NCBI GenBank assembly: GCA_965603725.1
Contig: CBFDEC010000010.1
Span: forward strand, 1 to 64,000
Direction of reading: 5' to 3'
From: JAGGSN01 sp965603725
Lineage (GTDB): Bacteria > Zixibacteria > MSB-5A5 > UBA10806 > 4484-95
Length of the DNA: 64,000 nt
The notes beneath the pieces are model-generated. The model searched no databases, was not told where the DNA came from, and saw nothing but the letters and a program-made list of their open reading frames with translations. Each line of letters opens with the position of its first letter. Position 1 is the first letter of the stretch. Positions 25,378 to 34,053 of this stretch are shown here, one piece after another. Made by a program: the position numbers and the translations under genes.

Positions 25378-27186
25378 ATGTTAACACCATATTTTCAAAG
25401 ATCATTATCGATATTTGTTCTATTGTTTATATTATCAATTTTTGCTATTCCCGTTAAGGCTCAGGACCAGTATTTCACCGATGAAACGGACAGCAGAATT
25501 CCTCAGATACCTGCAATCTGCGGCTGCGTTGATGCCGCCGATATCGACAACGACGGCGACCTCGATGTAATTGGAGATGCCTCTTATAGTTTCCCCCCTC
25601 ATAATCCTTATTATCTTTTTATAAACGATGGGGCGGGATTTTTCGAGGATGCTACTGATGAACGGTTACCGGATGCTGCTTTTGGTTCAGTAAACGTGGG
25701 TTTCGGCGATGTCGATAATGACAAAGATTATGATTTATACGTTGTTTCAGAGGACTACCAGGATTTACTTTATATCAACGACGGCGACGGTTATTTTTCC
25801 AATGAGACAAACGAACGCCTTCCACCATTAAGCTCTATGAACGAAGATTTTGTTTTCGGAGACTTTTCCGGCGATTCATATCTGGATATAATCGTTGTCG
25901 AAGTCTACGCAACCGGTATTAATCATTATTTGGTTAATAACGGCTACGGTTATTTTGAAGACATGACCGATATTTATATGCCGGTTGATACTACAAATGA
26001 TGGGTATGGCGAAACCGCCGATCTGGATAATGACCTGGACCTCGATCTGCTCATAGCCTGGTGGACTGGATCTCCACCTATGCATATTCGCGGTCTTTTA
26101 AACCAGGACGGTTATTTTGTCGAGTTTGAACAGGGCTTTTTGGACGACCGATTTACGAGATGGCTCGATTACGCCGACCTTGACGGAGACAGAGACCTCG
26201 ATGTGATTATATCCGGGATTGTATCTATAGGGATATTAATTAATTATGACAGCCTTTTCATTGATGAGTCATCAACCAGGCTGCCTGATATTCCCGGCTC
26301 CGGTTTTAATATGCCGGGCTTTGGTGATTTTGATAATGATGGTGATTTTGATATTTACGTAACAAGAGCTACCCATAGAGTGGATTATTATTTGCTGAAC
26401 GACGGCACCGGCTATTTTGAATTAGCTAATGAACGGATACCGGATACCCGCGCCAGCAGCCGTTGGGCCGAGCCTCTTGACGCCGACGGCGATGGGGACT
26501 TAGACATATTCATAGGTTGTACCGGCGATGGCCAGCAGCGGATACTAATTAACCACTCCACACCGGACACTATCCCGCCGGTGATAATCGCGGAAGACCT
26601 GCCGTTAGGAGACGTTGATTCGTTGGCTGAATATCAGGTTAAAATATCGGCATACGACAACATCTCCGTAGAGAAGGGGGCGCTAGATGTAAACATTTTT
26701 TATAGCATCAATGGAGGCGACTTTATAACGGATACCCTGGTTCACTGTGGCGGCACAATATTCAGTTGTTTTATTCCCGGTCAACCGCCCGGAACACAGG
26801 TTGATTATTATATCGATATAAAAGATAAAATGAACAACTTCATTACCACTCCCCCGGATTCACTTTATTCATTCACCATCTTTCCCCCGTCAAACATAAA
26901 CGATGAGTATGCCTCATCTGATGAAACATGCCTGCACATTTCGCCTAACCCGTCAAACAGTGGATTTGCTGTCAGTTATTTCGTAGAACATGAAAAAAGA
27001 CTGGCAATTGCTGTTTATGATTTAAATGGTCGTAAGGTACATTCAGAGAACCTTAATAAACAATCATTATCAGGATGGCAAAAGTGGTATTGGGATGGAT
27101 GGGCTAACCTTGCTTCAGGCATTTATTTTATTGAGTTGAACAAAGCAAACAGAAGGGAGGTGAGAAAAGCAGTTTTGATTCGCTGA
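25378..27186 (+). CDS. Secreted FG-GAP/VCBS repeat protein with type IX-like C-terminal domain
   Basis: About 602 residues. A hydrophobic signal is cut near V-K-A-Q. Seven calcium-loop repeats follow (A-D-I-D-N-D-G-D-L-D, G-D-V-D-N-D-K-D-Y-D, G-D-F-D-N-D-G-D-F-D and similar), forming an integrin-like FG-GAP propeller. An Ig-like stretch near 410-510 precedes a last 80 residues with I-S-P-N-P-S-N-S-G-F, L-N-G-R-K-V and G-I-Y-F-I-E-L, the pattern of type IX secretion A-type sorting domains. The likely role is as an extracellular adhesin or binding protein. ATG 25378 is chosen from promoter position and signal peptide; TTG 25342 is the longer alternative. Confidence 0.82.
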   Translation: MLTPYFQRSLSIFVLLFILSIFAIPVKAQDQYFTDETDSRIPQIPAICGCVDAADIDNDGDLDVIGDASYSFPPHNPYYLFINDGAGFFEDATDERLPDAAFGSVNVGFGDVDNDKDYDLYVVSEDYQDLLYINDGDGYFSNETNERLPPLSSMNEDFVFGDFSGDSYLDIIVVEVYATGINHYLVNNGYGYFEDMTDIYMPVDTTNDGYGETADLDNDLDLDLLIAWWTGSPPMHIRGLLNQDGYFVEFEQGFLDDRFTRWLDYADLDGDRDLDVIISGIVSIGILINYDSLFIDESSTRLPDIPGSGFNMPGFGDFDNDGDFDIYVTRATHRVDYYLLNDGTGYFELANERIPDTRASSRWAEPLDADGDGDLDIFIGCTGDGQQRILINHSTPDTIPPVIIAEDLPLGDVDSLAEYQVKISAYDNISVEKGALDVNIFYSINGGDFITDTLVHCGGTIFSCFIPGQPPGTQVDYYIDIKDKMNNFITTPPDSLYSFTIFPPSNINDEYASSDETCLHISPNPSNSGFAVSYFVEHEKRLAIAVYDLNGRKVHSENLNKQSLSGWQKWYWDGWANLASGIYFIELNKANRREVRKAVLIR

Positions 27187-27575
27187 CATCAGAAAATTCA
27201 AATCAATTTTTTAAAGGAGGATATTGTCTTCGAGTTAGTAATGTGCGTCAAGGCTCTTGCGGTCTTGACAATATAGCTTGTTTCAGGACTTTCCCCGAAA
27301 AATTGACTAAATTCTGTATAATATAGTTTATTTCATAAAGTTAACATTTTCAAGAAGTGGAAATTAGGGTTTTCAGAAAAATCGGGGAAACTTCCACGTT
27401 AACAGGCGGGACTTTCCAGTCCCGCTGGCAGGCCAGACGGCTCGTATGAGCTGGAAAGTCATCAAGACCTCAGACGGGCCGTATGGCTTGATGGCCTGCC
27501 CTGTTAAGTTAGTTTTTTATTTTGATCAAAATTGCTATGTGGAAAAATTCGGGGAAACTCCTTAACTTGTTTAAG
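27187..27575. repeat. Gene-free interval with nested inverted repeats
   Basis: 27247-27269 is a GTCAAG/CTTGAC hairpin (family D). 27399-27507 is a nested structure: outer TTAACAG (27399-27405) with CTGTTAA (27501-27507), GGCAGGCCA with TGGCCTGCC, and inner GGCGGGACT/AGTCCCGC (family C). No coding region is supported. Confidence 0.65.
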
Positions 27576-27604
27576 TTGACGACAAGATATTAATCCTTTA
27601 TAAT
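27576..27604 (+). promoter_or_regulatory. Sigma-70 promoter of the natAB-like operon (leaderless)
   Basis: TTGACG (27576-27581) and a perfect TATAAT (27599-27604) are spaced by 17 nt. The ATG at 27612 lies at the expected transcription start; no ribosome site is visible. Confidence 0.75.
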
Positions 27605-27611
27605 CACCCGC

Positions 27612-28358
27612 ATGATTAAGTCTTTGGAATTAACGAAAATATTTTCAGATAAAAAGCGCGGCCAAGTCGTTGCGGTCAACAAAGCATCTTTTGAAATAAC
27701 CCCGGGCGAAATATTCGGCCTGCTGGGCTTAAACGGAGCCGGTAAAACCACCACTTTGCGGCTTCTGGCAGGATTGCTAAAACCAAACTCAGGAACCGCC
27801 TATATCTGCGGCATCGATGTTGTCAAACAGCCTGAAAAATCCAAAGCAAGATTGGGATTTCTTACCGGCACGACCGGCTTATATGGCCGGCTCAAAGCGA
27901 TTGAGATGATTAAATATTTCGGTCGGCTTTATGGCATGTCGGAGAGCAGAACAGAACAAAGATCAAAAGAACTCATGGAGATGCTCGGGATGACCGAATT
28001 TGCCGAAACCCGATGTGATAAGCTGTCATCCGGAACAAAGCAGAAAGTCTCCATTGCCCGGACTATGATTCATGACCCGGAAGTGATTATCCTTGATGAG
28101 CCAACTGCCGGGCTGGATGTTATCTCCAGCAGAGCGGTTATCGATTTCATCAACGCCGAAAAAGCCCGCTCTAAAACGATAGTTTTTTCAACTCATATCA
28201 TGCATGAGGCGGAAAAGCTCTGTGACCGTATCGGGGTCATACACGAAGGCAGTATAATTGACATTGGTACGCCGGATGAATTAAAGAATAAGACCGGCTG
28301 TGCGGATATGGATGATGCCTTTGTCAAAATGGTTGGGAATAACAATGAACAGCATTAG
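27612..28358 (+). CDS. ABC transporter ATP-binding protein, NatA-like
   Basis: 248-residue nucleotide-binding subunit. Walker A is G-L-N-G-A-G-K-T (39-46), the signature is L-S-S-G-T-K-Q-K (138-145), Walker B is V-I-I-L-D-E (158-163), and the D-loop A-G-L-D and H-loop S-T-H-I-M-H-E-A follow. The T-K-Q-K-V variant and E-A-E-x-L-C-D-R-I match NatA/YhaQ-type exporters. It energises the permease encoded next, with a 14-nt overlap. The mRNA is probably leaderless. Confidence 0.92.
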   Translation: MIKSLELTKIFSDKKRGQVVAVNKASFEITPGEIFGLLGLNGAGKTTTLRLLAGLLKPNSGTAYICGIDVVKQPEKSKARLGFLTGTTGLYGRLKAIEMIKYFGRLYGMSESRTEQRSKELMEMLGMTEFAETRCDKLSSGTKQKVSIARTMIHDPEVIILDEPTAGLDVISSRAVIDFINAEKARSKTIVFSTHIMHEAEKLCDRIGVIHEGSIIDIGTPDELKNKTGCADMDDAFVKMVGNNNEQH

Positions 28359-29529
28359 AATTGTTTACAATAAAGAGCTTTTAGACACTATTCGTGATAG
28401 ACGCACGATCATTTCAATGATCGTCATCCCGATTTTGCTATTCCCGATACTGACAATCGGCTTTTCCTCGTTTGCTGTAACTATGGTTGAAAAATCCGCG
28501 GAACAGATTCATAAGGTGTCGATTGTGGGCAAAGAAAATGCGCCGGAACTATATGCAGTGATAGACAGCTCAACCAGAGTGAAAATCGTCGAGGTCGATT
28601 CAATTGAAAAAGCAATCGACACAAAGGAAATCAGGGCGGCGCTGATTATACCGGATGATTTCATGCAGAAAATACAGGCAATGGATTCGACCTCCCTGAC
28701 AATCCTTTACAATGCGGCAGAAACAAAATCAGAATTCGCCAAAAACAGGCTTGAAGATCTGGCTTCAGATTACCGCAAAAATATTTTACATCAGCGGCTT
28801 TTGCATGAAGATTTAAATCCCAAGCTCCTTAGGCCGTTTTATATCTATGACGACAACATCGCCAAAGAAAAGATGGGCTCATTTATATTGTCCATGTTTT
28901 TGCCGTATATAATAATTATATTAAGCATGGTCGGCGCCATGTATACCGCAATAGACTTAACAGCCGGCGAAAAAGAACGAGGCACCCTTGAGACGATCCT
29001 GGTAAGTCCTATCCCCCGCTGGCAACTGGCTACCGGGAAGTTCCTGACTATTTTAACGACATCGCTTGTATCAACGATCCTCTCGATCACCAGCATGACC
29101 GCCACAATGTTCTTCGGCATCATGTCTTTCGGTTCTATGGCTGAAAGCCTCGGGCTTAATATAACGCCGGTTATGATACTTATTATTTTATTAATGATGA
29201 TTCCTACAGCCTGCCTGTTTTCGGCATTGTTGATGTCGGTTTCGATTTTTGCGAAAAGCTACAAAGAGGCGCAGAGTTATGTTTCTCCTCTGATGTTTTT
29301 AGTCATTTTGCCGGCGCTGGTCTCGTTTATTCCGGGTATCGAATTGAACTTGCAGTTGTCATTTGTGCCTTTGATAAATATCTGCCTGATAATCAAAGAG
29401 GCTTTAATGGGGAGTATTAACTGGCTTTTTATATTAATTGTCTTTATCTCGACAGCTTTGTATGCCGCCTTTGCAATATTTGTAACTCACAGACTGTTTG
29501 AAAAAGAAAGCGTAATGTTTAGATCATGA
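28345..29529 (+). CDS. ABC-2 type permease, NatB-like
   Basis: About 394 residues with one N-terminal transmembrane helix, a periplasmic loop of roughly 150 residues, and five or six C-terminal helices, the usual ABC-2/NatB topology. T-A-G-E-K-E-R-G-T-L-E-T-I-L is the conserved coupling-helix segment. It is probably an exporter of Na+, lipid or drug; the substrate cannot be read from sequence. The gene starts inside the 3' end of the ATPase gene and overlaps the phosphatase gene by 4 nt. Confidence 0.88.
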   Translation: MNSIRIVYNKELLDTIRDRRTIISMIVIPILLFPILTIGFSSFAVTMVEKSAEQIHKVSIVGKENAPELYAVIDSSTRVKIVEVDSIEKAIDTKEIRAALIIPDDFMQKIQAMDSTSLTILYNAAETKSEFAKNRLEDLASDYRKNILHQRLLHEDLNPKLLRPFYIYDDNIAKEKMGSFILSMFLPYIIIILSMVGAMYTAIDLTAGEKERGTLETILVSPIPRWQLATGKFLTILTTSLVSTILSITSMTATMFFGIMSFGSMAESLGLNITPVMILIILLMMIPTACLFSALLMSVSIFAKSYKEAQSYVSPLMFLVILPALVSFIPGIELNLQLSFVPLINICLIIKEALMGSINWLFILIVFISTALYAAFAIFVTHRLFEKESVMFRS

Positions 29530-31286
29530 ATAAAAAATCTCCTGAAACAAACAGCCGCTCAGTAGAACGATTACTGATAGAAGCCTCGCATATTCTCAAC
29601 CTTGACCTCGAGCTGGAATCGTTGCTGAAAAATATTTTGAATATTCTTTCAGAGTACCTTATGGCAGAAGCTTCGGCCATTTTATTATTAGGCGTTGAGG
29701 GAAGGCGCTCTGAACTATCCACTTTTATTTCCGATCAGGATGCAGTATGCTGTGTTTCAGTACCGGCAGATGATAAAGGCGTTGCAGCGCTGGTGATCGA
29801 TAAAAAATCACCTCTTATAATCAATGAATTTTCCGCCGACGATCAACTTAAAAAAATCGTCGACCAGAAACTTAAAATCTCAACACGTAACCTTATGGCA
29901 ATTCCGATAATTCGCAAAGAGAAGTATTTGGGAGTTATCGAGGTATTTAATAAAAAAAATAGCGAGGATTTTAACAACAAAGACCTGGCAATTATGACAG
30001 CCCTGGGGGATCAGATTGCCTTGACGGTTGCAAATGCCAAGCTCATCGATCAAGCGCAAAGAAAATCCAATGAAGCCCAGAGCCTCTATGAGGTCGGTAA
30101 GCTGATGTCGGGCACGCTGAGACTGGAAGAACTGTTAGAACTCATAGTCGATCAGGTCAGTCATGTGGTTAATGTCGATGTTGCCACTATTTTCGTTGTC
30201 GACCCTGCTGATGGTTCTATTAAGGATATCGTATCAAAAGGCATACCCGAAGATCAAAGGCAACATCTTACGGTAAAAATGGGGCAGGGCATTGTCGGCT
30301 GGGTGGCAAAAACAGGTCAATCCGTACTTTTAAACGATGTATCCGAGGACACAAAGTATATATCGATGCGTCCCCAAACAAAAAGTGAGATTGCCGTTCC
30401 TCTCATTTCCCGGGATAAAGTTGTCGGCGTTTTCAATGTTGAATCGGATGAGCTTGATGCCTACAGCCAGACCGATCTTGAACTATTGGAAACATTCGGC
30501 AGCCAGGCAGCGGTATCCATCGAGAGGGCAATCCTTTATCAACAGTCCATAGAACAAAAAGCCCTTGAGGAAGAGCTTGCCATAGCCAGGAGAATTCAGC
30601 AGACATTTTTGCCGGAGAAAGCGCCGGTTGTACCCGGTTTAGATATCGCCGGTATAAATATTCCTTCCGAGGCGGTTGGCGGCGACTATTACGATTATAT
30701 CGACATTGTAAAAAATCAGTTTGGGATTGCAATCGGCGATGTCTCCGGTAAAGGGATAGGCGCCGCTTTAATTATGGCCGCTTTTAGAGCCTCCTTAAAA
30801 GCGGAAATAAGAAACAATTATGCTATCAGGACGATTTTTGCCAAGGTTAATTCGCTCTTATATGAATCGATTGAACGCGAAAATTATGTAACCTCAGTAT
30901 ACGGGGTTCTGGATGCTAAAAACCGGGTTTTCACATTTTCCAATGCCGGTCATAATCCTCCTCTGTTATTCAAATCAGATAGCAGAATTATTGACCTGAC
31001 CGAAGGCGGGTTAGCCCTGGGAATGTTTCCCGGCTCTCAGTACGAAGAAAGACCTGTATATATAGATAATGGCGACATATTGCTTTTCTACACCGATGGA
31101 GTAACGGAGGCGCAAAATAAAAATAATGAGGAATTCGGCGAAAACCGTCTGAAAAAGCTGGTGCGCCAATCAAAAGAATCAAGCGCCAGGGAGATAATAA
31201 ACCGTGTCGTTGATTCAGTTCAACAATTTAAAGACCCTTCTAAACCGCTTGATGATTTGACCATGATTTTAATAAAATGCTTATGA
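29526..31286 (+). CDS. GAF-GAF-SpoIIE (PP2C-type) phosphatase, RsbU-like
   Basis: 586 residues with two GAF sensor domains (about 25-165 and 190-340), then a linker helix (A-I-A-R-R-I-Q-Q-T-F-L-P) and a SpoIIE/PP2C serine phosphatase domain (about 370-585). Metal-binding Asp residues lie in G-G-D-Y-Y-D, G-D-V-S-G-K-G and F-Y-T-D-G-V-T-E-A, and D-D-L-T-M-I ends the domain. Such proteins dephosphorylate anti-sigma antagonists in partner-switching systems; no RsbW/RsbV-like gene is in the window. An ATGA overlap with the permease gene suggests that export or envelope state is sensed together. Confidence 0.9.
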   Translation: MNKKSPETNSRSVERLLIEASHILNLDLELESLLKNILNILSEYLMAEASAILLLGVEGRRSELSTFISDQDAVCCVSVPADDKGVAALVIDKKSPLIINEFSADDQLKKIVDQKLKISTRNLMAIPIIRKEKYLGVIEVFNKKNSEDFNNKDLAIMTALGDQIALTVANAKLIDQAQRKSNEAQSLYEVGKLMSGTLRLEELLELIVDQVSHVVNVDVATIFVVDPADGSIKDIVSKGIPEDQRQHLTVKMGQGIVGWVAKTGQSVLLNDVSEDTKYISMRPQTKSEIAVPLISRDKVVGVFNVESDELDAYSQTDLELLETFGSQAAVSIERAILYQQSIEQKALEEELAIARRIQQTFLPEKAPVVPGLDIAGINIPSEAVGGDYYDYIDIVKNQFGIAIGDVSGKGIGAALIMAAFRASLKAEIRNNYAIRTIFAKVNSLLYESIERENYVTSVYGVLDAKNRVFTFSNAGHNPPLLFKSDSRIIDLTEGGLALGMFPGSQYEERPVYIDNGDILLFYTDGVTEAQNKNNEEFGENRLKKLVRQSKESSAREIINRVVDSVQQFKDPSKPLDDLTMILIKCL

Positions 31287-31309
31287 CCGATTATTAAGGA
31301 GGAAGTTTT

Positions 31310-32341
31310 ATGAAATTAATCAGTAAGAAATGTAAGTTATGGGAACTGATTATCCTGGTGATGATTTTTATTGCCGGTTGTACGCAACAGGCTGGAAATG
31401 GAGGCAGTATGGATTTATTACAGAAAGCAGACGATCATTTCAAGAAAAACGATATCGATAAAGCAAAAGAGCTTTATCTGGAAACCGCTGCCGTTGCAGA
31501 AAAAGAAAAAAACAACAGCGCTCCGGTTGAGGCATATTCACAGATAGCCCGCTGTTATCTTAAACAAAATGAGATTGCCGAAGGATTAAATTGGCTTGAT
31601 AGGGCTAAAGCTAAAGCAACTCCCGATGAACCTGAGGGCTGGTCGCGTTATCTGAGTGTGCGGGGACGGTTCGAGTGGAAAAAAGCCGCCGCTGAGGCAA
31701 AAGAGCTGACGCCTGAAGTGAAGCAAGCTGCCAGTACATTTAAGGAGATGTATGATTATTGCTTAGAACATAAGCTTCATGAAAGGGCTATTGATGCGGC
31801 AAATATGATAGCGATTGTTGGCGGAGCAGACGATCGAATTGAATGGGGGCTTAAAGGCATTAAGGCAGCTGAGGCAGGTAATCTTGATGGATGGCTCGGT
31901 CCGCTGTGGAACAACCATGGCTGGAACCTGAATGATATGGGTGAATATGAGAAATCGCTTGAAGGCTTGAAAAAAGCCCGTGAATATCACTATAAAGGCG
32001 AAAAAGAGTTGCCAAAGTTGATTGCAGACTGGTCAGTCGGCTATGCTTATCGAATGACTGGCCAAATCGATTCAGCCCTGACCCTGATGACCAAAGTGAG
32101 TGAGTGGGCTAACAGGCTTTATGATGCCAAACCAAGTGACGAGAACACCGAATGGGTAGGCTTTGCTAATAAAGAATTGGGAGAAATAGCCCTCATTAAA
32201 GGACAGAACAAGTTAGCCTTAAAATATTTTCAAAAAGCCAAAGACAATCTGGCAAAAGTTGGCATGCCCGATTGGGATGTCAAAGGGTTTCAAGAACTTA
32301 ACGATCAAATTGATAAGCTCAAATTGGAATTAGAGAAATAA
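31310..32341 (+). CDS. TPR lipoprotein
   Basis: 343 residues. The signal ends in I-A-G-C, with Cys24 acylated. Four to six TPR-like helix pairs follow (for example A-D-D-H-F-K-K-N-D-I-D-K-A-K-E-L-Y, S-L-E-G-L-K-K-A-R-E-Y-H, and A-L-K-Y-F-Q-K-A-K-D-N-L near the end). It is the last gene of the natAB-like/phosphatase operon, 23 nt after the phosphatase stop with an AAGGAGG site. A periplasmic interaction scaffold is likely. Confidence 0.8.
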   Translation: MKLISKKCKLWELIILVMIFIAGCTQQAGNGGSMDLLQKADDHFKKNDIDKAKELYLETAAVAEKEKNNSAPVEAYSQIARCYLKQNEIAEGLNWLDRAKAKATPDEPEGWSRYLSVRGRFEWKKAAAEAKELTPEVKQAASTFKEMYDYCLEHKLHERAIDAANMIAIVGGADDRIEWGLKGIKAAEAGNLDGWLGPLWNNHGWNLNDMGEYEKSLEGLKKAREYHYKGEKELPKLIADWSVGYAYRMTGQIDSALTLMTKVSEWANRLYDAKPSDENTEWVGFANKELGEIALIKGQNKLALKYFQKAKDNLAKVGMPDWDVKGFQELNDQIDKLKLELEK

Positions 32342-32439
32342 ATGGCTAATTGCACTGATTTATACATCAAATTTAATTTAAGTGTTTGTATCTGAATAGC
32401 TATTGATGCAATCACAACAGCTGATAAATATAAATCAAT

Positions 32440-32460
32440 AGTGTTAATATTTATAACACT
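32440..32460. promoter_or_regulatory. Possible enhancer palindrome AGTGTTA-N7-TAACACT
   Basis: A perfect 7-bp inverted repeat lies about 205 bp upstream of the sigma-54 promoter, the usual range for activator binding. It is the only such dyad I see nearby, and the link to the promoter is inference. Confidence 0.35.
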
Positions 32461-32645
32461 GTTTGAATTTATTGATACATATTTTTCCTTATCTTATTAG
32501 TAAATATAGGAATTTCAGCAAGCGCCAAAATGATGTGTGATTAACAACAACAATAATATGCTAAACCGTATTGATATGATGTTTTGGTAATTTTTCATCT
32601 TATTGCAAATCAACATGTTAATAAATTTACACTTTGTTAATGTGA

Positions 32646-32660
32646 TGGCATGCTTCTTGC
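32646..32660 (+). promoter_or_regulatory. Sigma-54 (-24/-12) promoter
   Basis: TGGCATGCTTCTTGC matches the sigma-54 consensus TGGCAC-N5-TTGC with the invariant GG and GC exactly ten bases apart. Transcription should start near 32672. No gene with a ribosome site starts soon after it; a terminator does. Confidence 0.65.
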
Positions 32661-32671
32661 GATTAAATGTA

Positions 32672-32740
32672 TTTCGTAGTTTGCTTCTCTCCCCTCAGTT
32701 GCTTTGGTCAAGGGCCGTCATAAAGACGGCCTTTGCGTTT
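32672..32740 (+). ncRNA. Candidate sigma-54-dependent small RNA
   Basis: The predicted transcript is about 65-70 nt: an unstructured pyrimidine-rich 5' half (CTTCTCTCCCCTCAG), then the hairpin GGCCGTC (32713-32719) / GACGGCC (32725-32731) and a T-rich end. This is the layout of a Hfq-type or antisense small RNA. It could instead be the leader of the methyltransferase gene at 32911 with an attenuator. The remaining interval 32342-32910 holds no other supported gene. Confidence 0.45.
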
Positions 32741-32910
32741 TTAATAACTCATTTAGAAAACATAGTAAATGTCGCTAGCTTTATTAATCCAGATTTCAGA
32801 CAGCAGTTTTTATGAAAATGCTTCAACTTTATATGATAGATTTAGTTGTATATTGTTGTATATAAATAGTTGTGTGGAAATCTAATTGAAAATATAAGAG
32901 ACGTAACAAA

Positions 32911-33489
32911 ATGTCTTTAATACCAGCTTTTAATATAGGTATATGGAATGCCTGGATATTTATGAGTGTTTTTCTTCTTCAAATGATAGCTATAATGTTT
33001 GTAGATAAGCGTATCCGTGAAAAAAGTCACGTCCCTATAGACGCAAGAAGAAATAGGCTTGAGAGATATGTAGGTATCATCGGTAATTTTATCTGGTTAT
33101 TAGCCATAGGCTATTCTGTTTTTTTACCTCTTCAACCAGGCACTATCTGGTTTTATGTTGGCCTTTCTGTTTTTATTATTGGTTTGACTTTAATGGCGAT
33201 AGCCACTTTTAACTTCATTACCACACCAGCGGATCAGTTGATTACAAAAGGGGCATATCAGTTTTCGCGACATCCAATGTATTTGGCTACTTTTTTCATC
33301 TGTCTGGGGTCTGGTATCGCCACTGTATCCTGGCTTTTTATATTTTTTAGCATAATTATGGCTTTATGCTTTTATCAAGAGGCGCTTATCGAAGAAAGAT
33401 ACTGTCTTAATAGATACGACAACGCCTACCAGGAGTATATAAATAGAACTCATAGATTGATTGGCGTCCCCAAGAAGCATAACAAATGA
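32911..33489 (+). CDS. Isoprenylcysteine/PEMT-like membrane methyltransferase
   Basis: 192 residues with four or five transmembrane segments. The C-terminal signature is intact: F-S-R-H-P-M-Y-L-A (around 125), then a helix, then E-E-R-Y near 163 and Y-x-x-Y-x-x-R. This is the SAM-binding region shared by ICMT and phospholipid methyltransferases. Bacterial members methylate small or lipid substrates at the membrane; the substrate here is unknown. A GAGACG-type ribosome site is weak. It could be regulated from the sigma-54 promoter if the terminator before it is read through. Confidence 0.8.
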   Translation: MSLIPAFNIGIWNAWIFMSVFLLQMIAIMFVDKRIREKSHVPIDARRNRLERYVGIIGNFIWLLAIGYSVFLPLQPGTIWFYVGLSVFIIGLTLMAIATFNFITTPADQLITKGAYQFSRHPMYLATFFICLGSGIATVSWLFIFFSIIMALCFYQEALIEERYCLNRYDNAYQEYINRTHRLIGVPKKHNK

Positions 33490-33721
33490 AAAAATGCCAT
33501 CTTTGCTTTGATGAAATCTCTAATTTGGTAAGAGATTTGCTGGATATGAAAAGGATTGGAAAAAAAACACATAACAAATCGCTGCACCTGACATTTTTCC
33601 GCTGTCGCTCCAAAATGCAGGTGAACTCAATAGATAACAGATGAATTCACTAAATTGATTATTATGTCGATAAACATATTGAATGGAAAATAAAATTAGG
33701 GCATTAATGTTAAGAAAAAAG

Positions 33722-33750
33722 TTGACAGATATTATTTTATTAAGTAATAT
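33722..33750 (+). promoter_or_regulatory. Sigma-70 promoter of the tRNA pair
   Basis: Perfect TTGACA (33722-33727) and TAATAT (33745-33750), 17 nt apart, with the start near 33757, nine bases before the first tRNA. Confidence 0.85.
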
Positions 33751-33765
33751 GATAAGATGTGTATC

Positions 33766-33839
33766 GGGCCCATAGCTCAGTTGGTTAGAGCAACTGACTC
33801 ATAATCAGTGGGTCCCAGGTTCGAGTCCTGGTGGGCCCA
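33766..33839 (+). tRNA. tRNA with CAT anticodon (elongator Met or Ile2)
   Basis: Full cloverleaf. Acceptor GGGCCCA pairs with TGGGCCC, and the D-arm is TAGCTCAGTTGGTTAGA. The anticodon stem is ACTGA/TCAGT with loop CTCATAA (anticodon at 33800-33802), and the T-loop is TTCGAGT. The discriminator is A and CCA is not encoded. Elongator Met and lysidine-modified Ile2 cannot be separated by eye; there is no initiator-type mismatch at the first pair. Confidence 0.92.
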
Positions 33840-33846
33840 CCGATTG

Positions 33847-33920
33847 GGGCAATTAGCTCAGTTGGTTAGAGCGTTCGGTTCACATCCGAGAGGCCACTGG
33901 TTCGAACCCAGTATTGCCCA
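33847..33920 (+). tRNA. tRNA-Val (CAC)
   Basis: Acceptor GGGCAAT pairs with ATTGCCC. The anticodon stem is TTCGG/CCGAG with loop TTCACAT and anticodon CAC at 33881-33883. The T-loop is TTCGAAC and the discriminator is A. It lies seven bases after the first tRNA and shares its promoter. Confidence 0.9.
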
Positions 33921-34010
33921 GTATTGAAAACAGGAAAGAGAGGCGGATGAAAACTCTAATCTGCAACAATAAACATAATTCATCCCCAATAAACAATAAC
34001 AGCTATCCAG

Positions 34011-34037
34011 GGTGCGTCAGTCTAACGCACCTTTTTT
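34011..34037 (+). terminator. Intrinsic terminator after the tRNAs
   Basis: GGTGCGT (34011-34017) pairs with ACGCACC (34025-34031), then six T. It lies only 17 bases before the next ATG, so the 34054 gene is either served by read-through or attenuated. Confidence 0.85.
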
Positions 34038-34053
34038 ACATTGAGGAAAGTCT

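Noticed and set aside
32603..32815. 70-codon frame over the sigma-54 region
   Set aside because: Starts before the promoter, has no ribosome site, and covers the terminator.
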